From contig JAGBSO010000025.1 in NCBI GenBank assembly GCA_017631795.1, forward strand, positions 1 to 43,175: 43,175 nt of DNA, read 5' to 3'. Of the stretch, positions 7,682 to 15,597 are shown piece by piece. Numbering within the stretch: position 1 is the stretch's first letter; the number at the start of each line of letters is the position of its first letter. The notes beneath the pieces were generated by a model. It saw nothing but the letters and a program-made list of their open reading frames with translations, was not told the DNA's origin and ran no database searches. The position numbers and the translations under genes were made by a program. The DNA is from Clostridia bacterium. Lineage in GTDB: Bacteria; Bacillota; Clostridia; Oscillospirales; Acutalibacteraceae.

Positions 7682-8509
7682 TTGTGCATTCAATATGAAT
7701 TTTTCAATCATCTGTGCCACACCGTCTTCTGCATTTGACGGGCAGATGTTTTTTGCACTGTTTTTGCTTTTTTCATCACCGTTTTCCATTGCAAAAGAAT
7801 GCTCTGCAAATTCAAGCATTGAACAGTCATTCCATGCATCACCGAAAGTCATTGTGTTTTCTGCTGTGCATCCTAAGATGTCGCAGATTGCTTTCACCGC
7901 ATTGCCTTTGCTTGCTTTTTCGGATATGATTTCAATGTTGTCTGAGAAAGATGAAACGGTGTGAAGTTCACCTGAGTTTTTCACAAATGACATAATTTCA
8001 TTTCTTGCTTCATCGGGAGCGAAATATGAAATGATCATTTCAGTGTCTGCATCTGCTGTTGCATTTTTTATGTCAGGAACATTTTTTGCTGTTGCAAGAA
8101 ACTGATGCAGAAAATCCTTCGGCAAATCGACTTTTTCAAAAATGCTTGTATCGCTTGCGGGTGTGAGCCAGATGTTGCCGGCTGCATAAACATTGTAATA
8201 TACACCCAGTCTGTCAAGCATGTCGATGATTTTTCCGGAAGTTTCTTTTTTTATCGGCTGCACAAAGACAGGCTGTTTTTTGTTGCAGTCATAAACACCC
8301 GCACCGTTTGAGTAAATTATAAAATCAACAAAGGGGAGCTTTTCTGCAACATCTTTTATGAGCGAAAGTGTTCTGCCTGTTGAGATTGCGATTTTTACTC
8401 CAACCGAGTGAGCTTTTGTCAGCGCAGATAATGTTCTCGGTGTGATTGATACATGATCAGGCGCAAGAAGTGTACCGTCAAGGTCGGATGCAATGATTTT
8501 TATGTCCAT
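7619..8509 (-). CDS. Cof-type HAD-superfamily phosphatase (HAD-IIB) with palindrome-encoded tail
   Basis: A cytoplasmic haloacid dehalogenase-family hydrolase, about 296 residues, acting on sugar phosphates or nucleotide-type substrates (specificity unknown). The HAD motifs are complete: DLDGTL near the N-terminus (Asp9 nucleophile, Asp11 acid), STGR (motif II), KGNAV lysine (motif III) and GDAWND (motif IV); the C2B cap lies between. I chose the ATG at 8509, which has AAGGA nine bases upstream; the ATG at 8518 has that site directly abutting it. The final ~19 residues (from about NGFRRNAATVF onward) lie beyond the usual family end (...EDGVAQMIEKFIL) and come from the GC-rich palindromes, with the stop codon inside a hairpin. 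Confidence 0.92.
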   Translation of the reverse strand: MDIKIIASDLDGTLLAPDHVSITPRTLSALTKAHSVGVKIAISTGRTLSLIKDVAEKLPFVDFIIYSNGAGVYDCNKKQPVFVQPIKKETSGKIIDMLDRLGVYYNVYAAGNIWLTPASDTSIFEKVDLPKDFLHQFLATAKNVPDIKNATADADTEMIISYFAPDEARNEIMSFVKNSGELHTVSSFSDNIEIISEKASKGNAVKAICDILGCTAENTMTFGDAWNDCSMLEFAEHSFAMENGDEKSKNSAKNICPSNAEDGVAQMIEKFILNAQENGFRRNAATVFDSSISEHA

Positions 8510-8532
8510 TTTCTTCATTCCTTACAATAAAA

Positions 8533-8559
8533 AAAGTCAACACAAAAAGTGCTGACTTT
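8533..8559 (-). terminator. Terminator of the tRNA-Gly transcript
   Basis: Minus-strand stem AAAGTCAgCAC / GTGtTGACTTT followed by T's. It lies between the tRNA and the HAD start, so HAD expression needs read-through or its own weak promoter. Confidence 0.8.
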
Positions 8560-8564
8560 ATATT

Positions 8565-8640
8565 TGGAGCGGATGACGAGGCTCGAACTCGCTACCTCCA
8601 CCTTGGCAAGGTGGCGCTCTACCAGATGAGCTACATCCGC
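8565..8640 (-). tRNA. tRNA-Gly (anticodon GCC)
   Basis: A 76-base cloverleaf with acceptor GCGGATG / CATCCGC, discriminator U and an encoded 3' CCA. The anticodon arm CACCTTGCCAAGGTG shows GCC in the loop, and the T-loop is GTTCGAGCC. Discriminator U is typical of bacterial tRNA-Gly. It has its own promoter and terminator. Confidence 0.97.
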
Positions 8641-8652
8641 AACTGCTTGAAT

Positions 8653-8681
8653 ATAATAACAGAAAAAATCTGTAATGTCAA
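8653..8681 (-). promoter_or_regulatory. Promoter of tRNA-Gly
   Basis: Minus strand: TTGACA (8681-8676), 17 bases, TATTAT (8658-8653), 12 bases before the mature 5' end. Confidence 0.85.
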
Positions 8682-8704
8682 GCATTTTTTTAAATTTTTT
8701 ATAT

Positions 8705-10063
8705 TTAATTTTTAAGACTCTGCATGGGAGCAGGAATTCTGCCGCCTCTGCTGATGAATTTCTCGGGAGATGCTGTATTTACGGGCATTACGGGACCTGA
8801 GCCGAGAAGTCCGCCGAATTCAAGTTCATCGCCCACATTCTGACCGATTGCGGGGATAACTCTTACAGCGGTTGTTTTTGAGTTTACCATACCGATTGCA
8901 GCTTCGTCTGCAATGATAGCGGAAATTGTAGCAGCTGTTGTGTCACCGGGTACAACAATCATATCAAGACCGACAGAGCAGACAGCTGTCATAGCTTCAA
9001 GCTTTTCAAGACGCAGACATCCGCTTCTTGCTGCTTCAATCATACCTGCATCTTCTGAAACGGGAATGAATGCACCTGAAAGACCGCCGACATGGCTTGA
9101 TGCCATTACACCGCCTTTTTTGACTGCATCATTGAGCATTGCAAGTGCAGCAGTTGTGCCGGGGCATCCGCACTGCTCAAGACCGATTTCTTCAAGAATA
9201 TATGCAACAGAGTCGCCGACTGCAGGAGTGGGAGCAAGTGAAAGGTCAACGATTCCGAAAGGAACGCCGAGTCTCTTTGATGCTTCTGTGCCTACAAGCT
9301 GACCCATTCTTGTGATTTTGAATGCTGTACGCTTGATAAGGTCTGCAACCTGAGTCAGATCAAGACCTTTTGATTTTGCAAGGGCAGCTCTTACAACACC
9401 GGGGCCTGATACGCCTACGTTGATAACGCAGTCAGGCTCACCTGCACCGTGGAATGCACCTGCCATGAACGGGTTATCTTCGGGAGCATTGCAGAAAACA
9501 ACGAGCTTTGCGGGACCGATGCAGTTCATGTCCTTTGTACGCTCAGCTGCCTTGACAACAGTTTCACCCATGAGCTTGACAGCGTCCATGTTGATGCCTG
9601 TTTTTGTTGAACCGATGTTTACACTTGAACAGACGTGCTGAGTAACAGCAAGAGCTTCGGGAATAGCTTCAATAAGCTCTCTGTCTCCGGGGGCAAAACC
9701 TTTCTGTACAAGAGCAGAAAAACCGCCAAGGAAATTTACTCCGCATGCAACTGCAGCCTTTTCAAGAGTGAGTGCGATTTTTACCGCATCCTTGTTTTCA
9801 CATGCTGCAAGCACCATAGCAACGGGAGTTACGGAAATTCTTTTGTTTATAATGGGAATTCCCAATTCCTTTTCTATCTGTTCACCTGTTTTTACAAGGT
9901 CTTTTGCGTATGTAGTGATTTTTTTGTAGATTTTTTCACAGCAGACATCAATGTCTGAGTGGCAACAGTCGAGAAGTGAAATACCCATAGTTATTGTACG
10001 GATATCCAGATGCTCGTCCTGTATCATGGTTATGGTTTCAAGAATATCTTTTGTGTTAAGCAA
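8705..10063 (-). CDS. PFL family protein (DUF711 / UPF0210)
   Basis: A 452-residue protein of the DUF711/UPF0210 family, structurally related to pyruvate-formate-lyase-like glycyl-radical folds but without established activity. Family features include the glycine-rich core [14 protein letters not shown], the segment [15 protein letters not shown] and conserved cysteines (LDCCHSD, VCSSVN, EQCGCPG). Length is normal. The start is TTG at 10063 with AGGTG seven bases upstream; no ATG fits better. It follows the ACT protein by 11 bases. DUF711 and this ACT protein are a conserved pair in Firmicutes, so they probably act together, with the ACT partner as a likely regulator. Function remains unknown. 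Confidence 0.93.
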   Translation of the reverse strand: MLNTKDILETITMIQDEHLDIRTITMGISLLDCCHSDIDVCCEKIYKKITTYAKDLVKTGEQIEKELGIPIINKRISVTPVAMVLAACENKDAVKIALTLEKAAVACGVNFLGGFSALVQKGFAPGDRELIEAIPEALAVTQHVCSSVNIGSTKTGINMDAVKLMGETVVKAAERTKDMNCIGPAKLVVFCNAPEDNPFMAGAFHGAGEPDCVINVGVSGPGVVRAALAKSKGLDLTQVADLIKRTAFKITRMGQLVGTEASKRLGVPFGIVDLSLAPTPAVGDSVAYILEEIGLEQCGCPGTTAALAMLNDAVKKGGVMASSHVGGLSGAFIPVSEDAGMIEAARSGCLRLEKLEAMTAVCSVGLDMIVVPGDTTAATISAIIADEAAIGMVNSKTTAVRVIPAIGQNVGDELEFGGLLGSGPVMPVNTASPEKFISRGGRIPAPMQSLKN

Positions 10064-10074
10064 TGTGATTCACC

Positions 10075-10344
10075 TCAGATGTTGTGCATTGCGTTGAAGA
10101 TATCTTCGTGCATTGCTCTAATTGAAAGATTTTTTTCGTTACCGAGTGCAGCCATTTCATCAACAAACTTTGAAAAATCGCAGTTGATTTCTGAAATTTC
10201 TGTCATCATTACCATAACAAACATGTCCTGAAGAACTGACTGTGTTACGTCAAGAATGTTGATATTGTAATCTGCACATTTTGCAGAAACTGCCGCAAGA
10301 ATACCGACAGTGTCTTTTCCTATAACTGAAATAATTGCTCTCAT
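10075..10344 (-). CDS. ACT domain protein (UPF0237)
   Basis: An 89-residue stand-alone ACT domain protein of the UPF0237 family. The start MRAIISVIGKDTVGILAAVS is the hallmark of the family, followed by the second half VMVMMTEISEI. Such domains bind amino acids or other small ligands and modulate a partner. The partner here is probably the DUF711 protein whose gene follows 11 bases downstream. A GGAGG site precedes the ATG at 10344. Third gene of the minus-strand operon that begins at 12403. Confidence 0.94.
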   Translation of the reverse strand: MRAIISVIGKDTVGILAAVSAKCADYNINILDVTQSVLQDMFVMVMMTEISEINCDFSKFVDEMAALGNEKNLSIRAMHEDIFNAMHNI

Positions 10345-10363
10345 TTTTTTGCCTCCGATTATT

Positions 10364-11107
10364 TTATGTAAGTCCTATAAACAGAACTGAAAGTGCGAGA
10401 AGTGTCTGACCGACGAAATACGAACCGATGTTGTAATCCTTGAGTCTGTGGTTCTTTTTCCATTTTTCACTTGACATCAGAAGAACAAGTGTCATGTCAG
10501 ATGTGAAGAAGAGTGTACCGCCCAATGCAAGACTCACACCGCCGAAAACGGGATTGCCTGCCGTGATGTACTGATAGCCCACAACAACCGCTTTTATAAA
10601 CATTGTTGTGAGGATCAGTCCGTAAACAGAAAAGATTGCTACGATGGGACTTGCGAAATTTATAAGGTCTCTGCCTTTGAGAATAAGGTAGAAAATAACA
10701 ATAATAACAACTGCAATGAGTATTTCGGGGATTGTCAGGAATTTTCTGCCGGGAGCATAAAGTTCTGTGGCTTTTGAGTAAGAGATGAGATACAGAACAT
10801 GTGCTGCCGCAAAAAATACAAAACCGATACCGAATGTTACTTTGCATCCTTGTTTCAGATGAAGGAACAGATCACCGAACCATGATGATGTGAGACCGAT
10901 AAGCATGAATTTTGCAAATTCCGAGCTGTTTCCTGTGTAAAAATACGCAAGAAAACCGATTGAAAGAAACATTGTTGCGCAAATCATTTTGCAGGTCAGG
11001 GATTTTTTGTTGATTCCCGGACGCTGGAAATGAAGAAACAGGGGAGTGAAAATTGCTTCAATGATTATTGCCGCAACTGTCAGAGATATATACATTGTCT
11101 GTGACAT
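10364..11107 (-). CDS. YhhN/TMEM86 family membrane protein (lysoplasmalogenase-like)
   Basis: A 247-residue integral membrane protein with about eight hydrophobic segments. The YhhN motif region is visible: WFGDLFLHL..., followed by FGIGFVFFAAAHVLYLISY, with the conserved Asp of GDLFL and the His of AAHVLY. Characterised members (TMEM86, Legionella and Mycobacterium YhhN) hydrolyse the vinyl-ether bond of lysoplasmalogens. Many Clostridia contain plasmalogens, so the activity is plausible, but it is inferred. A strong AAAGGAG precedes the start at 11107. It sits 12 bases after a GDPD-like lipid-enzyme homologue, hinting at a membrane-lipid theme. Confidence 0.82.
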   Translation of the reverse strand: MSQTMYISLTVAAIIIEAIFTPLFLHFQRPGINKKSLTCKMICATMFLSIGFLAYFYTGNSSEFAKFMLIGLTSSWFGDLFLHLKQGCKVTFGIGFVFFAAAHVLYLISYSKATELYAPGRKFLTIPEILIAVVIIVIFYLILKGRDLINFASPIVAIFSVYGLILTTMFIKAVVVGYQYITAGNPVFGGVSLALGGTLFFTSDMTLVLLMSSEKWKKNHRLKDYNIGSYFVGQTLLALSVLFIGLT

Positions 11108-11119
11108 AAACAGTCTCCT

Positions 11120-12403
11120 TTATTTTTCCTTTTTTTTGTAAACATAAATTTCCGCAGCGACTACCACTGCAACTGCTGCAATACACAGCAATATTGTTAT
11201 GGGAGTGACAGTCATACCTGCAGTACCTTTTTCAAGCTCAGTGTAATTTGCGTTGATATCGCTGCAAGCTTTTTTTATTTCGTATTCAGCAGTCACAATA
11301 TCACTTCTTGCACTGCTGTTATCATTCAGTACAGATAATGTGAAGTCATAAGCATTGTTATATGCTCTTTTGTAGTCAAGGAATTTATCTGAATTGAAAT
11401 CGGGCAGAGAGTAGCCTTTTATGTTGTCATTAAAATATTTATCAAGCACCTGTTCTTTTTCGCTGCAATCTTTCAGATAATCTTTAAGCCCTGAAATGTT
11501 GTCAGTCATAATCATATTGAAACCTGCACTTATAAGATAATCCCACCAGACTTCTGTATCCTGCATAATTTTTCCGCAGATTTCGGGGTCGCAGGGAGCA
11601 GCCATTGTTCTGATTTCTGATTCATAAGCTTTATTCTGAACAGTTTCGCCGAAAATAACACCGTAAGGATTTTTTGTTGCAAGGTGAATGCCCTGAGCAA
11701 TTTCAGAATCGTTTTTTACATTTGCCGTTGCCGCAAAAATAACATTTCCTTTGAAATATGTCATAATCATCGGCTCAAATGAAAGTGTTTCCTTCCATGC
11801 GGAAATTTCATCAGGCTTTGCATCGTCAATATAGAATATAACCTCATTCTGCATATTGTTTGCTGTAACAAGATTGCAGATTTCATCTTTTGCTGACCAG
11901 TCAAAGTCAAGCATGAAAAGTGCTTTTTCTTCAGGATTCAATGCGGAAGATGAAAGATAATACATCTTTCTGTCTTTGAAAACTTCTTCAAGAGTCGGCA
12001 CTGTGAGAGTTGTATTTTTTGCACCGTGACCGCCTTTACCGCCGAGAAGATGAAGTGTTTTTATTTCATCATAAGTCATTTCTGAAACCACGGTATTTTC
12101 TCCGTAACCGTAGCATGTTCTTGTGACTGTTTCGTCTGCCATAAGAACAAGAACACCGTCTGCAGTTGAACGGATATTGATTCTGATGATATCTGCGCCT
12201 TTGTTTTCCGCATTATGAATGGCCATCAGAGAATTTTCGGGGGCTGATGTTGTATCACCCTTGTCCGAAACAATCATGGTTTTTCCGTTATGGTCTGTAT
12301 ATATTTCTTTAAGTGTAATGTTATTTCCCTGTGCTTTGACGACTGCTGAAAAAGAGAAAAGCAATATCAGTATAAGAACTGTTGAAAGGTATTTTTTCAT
12401 CAT
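11120..12403 (-). CDS. Secreted, membrane-anchored GDPD-like protein lacking catalytic residues
   Basis: About 427 residues: signal peptide (MKKYLSTVLILILLF...VKAQG), a glycerophosphodiester phosphodiesterase-like domain (about residues 40-310), a helical segment, and a C-terminal TM helix ending YVYKKKEK. The GDPD landmarks are recognisable (APENSLMAI, NKGADIIRINIRSTADGV, ETVTRT, VPTLEEVF), but catalysis should be lost: the HRG histidine is Asp (SDKG), the ExD pair is Arg/Asn (IRINI) and the HD histidine is Ala (MAD). It is therefore a predicted pseudoenzyme displayed outside the membrane, perhaps binding a phosphodiester or polymer. The start is uncertain among GTG 12409, ATG 12403 and ATG 12400; upstream GGGTG is a weak site. 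First gene of the operon. Confidence 0.82.
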   Translation of the reverse strand: MMKKYLSTVLILILLFSFSAVVKAQGNNITLKEIYTDHNGKTMIVSDKGDTTSAPENSLMAIHNAENKGADIIRINIRSTADGVLVLMADETVTRTCYGYGENTVVSEMTYDEIKTLHLLGGKGGHGAKNTTLTVPTLEEVFKDRKMYYLSSSALNPEEKALFMLDFDWSAKDEICNLVTANNMQNEVIFYIDDAKPDEISAWKETLSFEPMIMTYFKGNVIFAATANVKNDSEIAQGIHLATKNPYGVIFGETVQNKAYESEIRTMAAPCDPEICGKIMQDTEVWWDYLISAGFNMIMTDNISGLKDYLKDCSEKEQVLDKYFNDNIKGYSLPDFNSDKFLDYKRAYNNAYDFTLSVLNDNSSARSDIVTAEYEIKKACSDINANYTELEKGTAGMTVTPITILLCIAAVAVVVAAEIYVYKKKEK

Positions 12404-12431
12404 ACGCACCCATTATAAAATATTTATTATT

Positions 12432-12460
12432 ATTTTATCATATATAGAGAGCTTTCACAA
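12432..12460 (-). promoter_or_regulatory. Promoter of the GDPD-YhhN-ACT-PFL operon
   Basis: Minus strand: TTGTGA (12460-12455), 17 bases, TAAAAT (12437-12432), about 30 bases before the start. Moderate match. Confidence 0.5.
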
Positions 12461-12555
12461 GTACTTAATGAAAAAATCCCTGATAATTTTTATATTGTGA
12501 TAAAACTGTGTATTTTCAAATATATATTAAAGACGGAATGTCCGAGGAGGAAAAA

Positions 12556-13380
12556 ATGTTTGTAATATTGAATATTGTTGAATCGGGAAAACGAAAAATA
12601 AAAAGAGGTAAAACAGTAAGTCAGGTGCGTGAAGTTTCAACCACAGGCGGAGAGCGATTTTATGTTGTTGATGTGTGTGATTCCGAAAAAGGTGTGAATT
12701 GGGATGAAGTTTCATATTTTATCGGAAAACACAGCAAAAAAGTTCTTCTTGACAGGCAATTCTGCTTTCCTGAGTTTACACCGCTTGTGCGGTTTGAAGC
12801 TGTTGATTTTAAAAATCTGTTGTTGTTCAATACTCTTGAACTGATACTCAGGGAGATGTACCTTTCGGGAATAAAAACAAAGTGTGTTGTGAATGACCCC
12901 GGCGCATTGTATTCGTCGTGTTTGTCAAAAATTGTCCGTTTTGCATCGCACACAACTGTGGTGACAGATTGTGATTACAGATATTTTTCTGAGGTGCAGG
13001 GACTTTTTAATGAATACGGAGCCGGAGTTACTGTGAGTGAAAAAGCACCTATACCCGATGCTCAGACCTTTATTATTGACACAGCAGGCAGTTTTGAAAA
13101 TAACGGTAAAGGCTACCTGTTTTCTGTTACAGAAGGAATAACTCCGCTGACCGTTGAAGGCTTCAATCATCTGAAAGTCCTGTGTCCTGCGTATATAAAC
13201 TGCATTGATTTTCTCGGAGCTGTGTATGAAATGAATCGTGATGACAGTCTGGCAAGTGCATTCTGTGCTGATTTTCTGTTTTACGGTGAAAGAAAAACGG
13301 TTTCAGAAGTGATGATCGATATAAAAAAACAACTCAACGCTTCTTTTAACAGCGATAAGAGTATAATTTTTTGTGTATAA
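12556..13380 (+). CDS. Uncharacterised protein, Rossmann-like C-terminal half
   Basis: About 274 residues starting at the ATG at 12556, which has GAGGAGG five bases upstream; the in-frame ATGs further upstream have no comparable site. No signal peptide or TM segment is seen. I do not recognise the family. The middle and C-terminal part alternates strands and helices in a nucleotide-binding-like way (KCVVNDPGAL, TTVVTDCDYRYFSEVQGLF, AQTFIIDTAGSF, HLKVLCPAYINCIDFLGAVYEM), but the classical GxGxxG loop is absent. It contains several cysteines. It lies directly upstream of greA, which has its own consensus promoter, and divergently from the GDPD operon. Function unknown. Confidence 0.75.
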   Translation: MFVILNIVESGKRKIKRGKTVSQVREVSTTGGERFYVVDVCDSEKGVNWDEVSYFIGKHSKKVLLDRQFCFPEFTPLVRFEAVDFKNLLLFNTLELILREMYLSGIKTKCVVNDPGALYSSCLSKIVRFASHTTVVTDCDYRYFSEVQGLFNEYGAGVTVSEKAPIPDAQTFIIDTAGSFENNGKGYLFSVTEGITPLTVEGFNHLKVLCPAYINCIDFLGAVYEMNRDDSLASAFCADFLFYGERKTVSEVMIDIKKQLNASFNSDKSIIFCV

Positions 13381-13381
13381 C

Positions 13382-13410
13382 TTGACACCGCATAAAAATT
13401 CAGGTATAAT
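13382..13410 (+). promoter_or_regulatory. Consensus promoter for greA-lysS
   Basis: TTGACA (13382-13387), 17 bases, TATAAT (13405-13410). It starts two bases after the upstream gene's stop and leaves a leader of about 40 bases. Confidence 0.9.
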
Positions 13411-13457
13411 ATCATGTAATTGTAAAGATTTAAGTATCTGAAAGGATGTAATTTTAA

Positions 13458-13931
13458 ATGGCAGACGAATTCCTTTTAACCCAAGCGGCTGTTGACGAAC
13501 TCAAAGAAGAACTCAAGGTTCTCCGTACAACAGGAAGACAAGAAGTAGCAGAAAAAATCAAGGAAGCAAAATCCTTCGGTGACCTTTCCGAAAACAGTGA
13601 ATATGATGAAGCAAAGTCTGAACAGGCAAAGCTTGAAGCAAAGATCACAGAACTGGAGTATACTCTTCAGCATGTAAAAATTATTGATGAATCCACACTT
13701 GCAACAGACACTGTTCATATCGGTTCTTTTGTAAAAGTGTTTGACTTCGATTTCAATGAAGAAGTTAAATATCAGGTTGTCGGTTTTACACAGGCAGATC
13801 CCATCGAAAACAAAATTTCAGATGAATCTCCCATCGGTAAAGCACTTCTCGGCCATAAGGCAGGAGATATTGTGGAAGTTGAAACTCCCGGCGGCATGAT
13901 CAAGCTTGAAATCAGAGAGATTTCAAAGTAA
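13458..13931 (+). CDS. greA: Transcription elongation factor GreA
   Basis: A 157-residue GreA. It rescues backtracked RNA polymerase by stimulating cleavage of the nascent RNA. The N-terminal coiled coil (about residues 1-75) contains the loop segment DLSENSEYDEAK, whose acidic residues reach the polymerase active site. The C-terminal FKBP-like domain ends with the typical SPIGKALLGHKAGDIVEVETPGG motif. Length is normal. A site AAAGGA lies about 11 bases before the ATG. It is followed 18 bases later by lysS; the greA-lysS order is common in Firmicutes. Confidence 0.98.
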   Translation: MADEFLLTQAAVDELKEELKVLRTTGRQEVAEKIKEAKSFGDLSENSEYDEAKSEQAKLEAKITELEYTLQHVKIIDESTLATDTVHIGSFVKVFDFDFNEEVKYQVVGFTQADPIENKISDESPIGKALLGHKAGDIVEVETPGGMIKLEIREISK

Positions 13932-13949
13932 TCTTTAAGGAGAAAGAAA

Positions 13950-15461
13950 ATGGCTGATGAAATCAAGAATCAGGCTGCTGAAAACGAAGCACCTGAACAG
14001 AGTGTCAATGAACTCAGACAGATCCGTGTTGATAAGCTGACTGCTTTACAGGAAGCAGGCAAGGATCCCTTCCGGGTAACTCTTGCTTCTCAGGAGTACC
14101 ACAGCACCGAAATTATTGAAAAATACGATGAGCTTGAAAACCAGGATGTTTCAATCTGCGGCAGAATCATGACAAAACGTCCCATGGGTAAAGCAAGCTT
14201 TATGAATATCCATGACCGCGAAGGTAAAATGCAGGTCTATGTCAGACGTGACGATATCGGTGAAGAAGAATATGCTGATTTCAAGAAATATGATATCGGT
14301 GATATTGTTGAAGTCAAAGGTTTTGTTTTCAAAACAAAAACAGGCGAGATTTCGGTTCATGCAAAATCAGTCAAACTTCTTACAAAGTCTCTTCTTCCTC
14401 TTCCCGAGAAGTATCACGGTCTCACAAACACAGAAACAAGATACCGTCAGCGTTATCTTGACCTTATAATGAATCCCGATGTTAAGGACACTTTCATCAA
14501 GCGTTCACTTATCATCAGAGAAATCAGAAGATATCTTGATGCGCAGGGATTTATCGAAGTTGAAACTCCAATGCTTGTTTCAAATGCAGGCGGTGCAGCA
14601 GCAAGACCCTTTGAAACTCATTTCAATGCTCTTGACGAAGACCTCAAGCTCAGAATTTCTCTTGAACTCTACCTTAAGCGTCTTATTGTCGGCGGTATGG
14701 AAAGAGTTTACGAAATCGGCAGAGTTTTCCGTAACGAAGGTCTTGACACAAGACACAATCCCGAGTTCACTCTTATGGAACTTTACCAGGCATATACAGA
14801 TTACCACGGTATGATGGATCTTACAGAAAATCTTTACCGTCATGTTGCTCAGGCTGTTCTCGGCACAACAAAGATCGTTTACAACGGTGTTGAAATGGAT
14901 CTTGGAAAACCCTTCGAGAGAATCACAATGGTTGATGCTGTCAAGAAATATGCAGGTGTTGATTTCAACGAAATCAAGACTGCTGAAGAAGCAAAGGCTC
15001 TTGCAAAAGAAAAGCACATCGAATTTGAAGACAGACACACAAAGGGCGATATTCTCAATCTCTTCTTTGAAGAATTTGTTGAGCATCACCTTGTTCAGCC
15101 CACATTCCTTATGGATCATCCTGTTGAAATTTCTCCTCTCACAAAGAGAAAACCCGAAAACCCCGATTATGTTGAGCGTTTCGAGTTCTTTATGAATGGT
15201 TGGGAAATGGCAAATGCTTATTCAGAGCTTAACGATCCCATCGATCAGAGAGAAAGATTCAAGGCTCAGGAAGCACAGCTTGCAGCAGGTGATGATGAAG
15301 CTAACACAACAGACGAAGACTTTATGACAGCTCTTGAATACGGTATGGCTCCCACAGGCGGTATCGGTTTCGGTATCGACAGAATGTGTATGCTTCTTAC
15401 AGATTCAGCAGCAATCAGAGATGTTCTTCTCTTCCCCACAATGCGTTCACTTGATAAATAA
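13950..15461 (+). CDS. lysS: Lysine--tRNA ligase, class II
   Basis: A 503-residue class II lysyl-tRNA synthetase that charges tRNA-Lys with lysine. An N-terminal OB-fold anticodon-binding domain (about residues 65-165; GRIMTKRPMGKASF) precedes the class II core. Motif 1 is around FIEVETPMLV, motif 2 is RVFRNEGLDTRHNPEFTLMELY, and motif 3 is GIGFGIDRMCMLLT. Length matches the family. The ribosome binding site AAGGAG is strong. No T-box leader is present; it is second in the operon behind greA and shares its promoter. A terminator follows 10 bases after the stop. Confidence 0.98.
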   Translation: MADEIKNQAAENEAPEQSVNELRQIRVDKLTALQEAGKDPFRVTLASQEYHSTEIIEKYDELENQDVSICGRIMTKRPMGKASFMNIHDREGKMQVYVRRDDIGEEEYADFKKYDIGDIVEVKGFVFKTKTGEISVHAKSVKLLTKSLLPLPEKYHGLTNTETRYRQRYLDLIMNPDVKDTFIKRSLIIREIRRYLDAQGFIEVETPMLVSNAGGAAARPFETHFNALDEDLKLRISLELYLKRLIVGGMERVYEIGRVFRNEGLDTRHNPEFTLMELYQAYTDYHGMMDLTENLYRHVAQAVLGTTKIVYNGVEMDLGKPFERITMVDAVKKYAGVDFNEIKTAEEAKALAKEKHIEFEDRHTKGDILNLFFEEFVEHHLVQPTFLMDHPVEISPLTKRKPENPDYVERFEFFMNGWEMANAYSELNDPIDQRERFKAQEAQLAAGDDEANTTDEDFMTALEYGMAPTGGIGFGIDRMCMLLTDSAAIRDVLLFPTMRSLDK

Positions 15462-15470
15462 TAAAAATCT

Positions 15471-15502
15471 CCGGGATATTTTTTGTATCCCGGTTTTTTT
15501 TA
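15471..15502 (+). terminator. Intrinsic terminator after lysS
   Basis: Stem CCGGGATA / TATCCCGG with a 7-base T-rich loop and a run of eight T's. Confidence 0.95.
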
Positions 15503-15509
15503 TCGGCTC

Positions 15510-15538
15510 TTGAATCCGATAGACATATGATGTATAAT
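15510..15538 (+). promoter_or_regulatory. Promoter of the AAA-CYTH gene
   Basis: TTGAAT (15510-15515), 17 bases, TATAAT (15533-15538). Confidence 0.75.
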
Positions 15539-15597
15539 CAGATTATACTTAATCGGTCGCAAGACATTTGTATGTACGGAAAGAAGATGGAATATAA

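Noticed and set aside
7596..7964. 122-residue plus-strand open frame over the palindromes and HAD gene
   Set aside because: It is antisense to HAD and begins in the palindromic element; no ribosome binding site.
13411..13950. T-box leader for lysS
   Set aside because: lysS lies directly after greA with an 18-base gap and no specifier-loop/antiterminator structure.
14580..15119. 179-residue open frame antisense to lysS
   Set aside because: Shadow of the lysS codon pattern; no start signal or recognisable domain.
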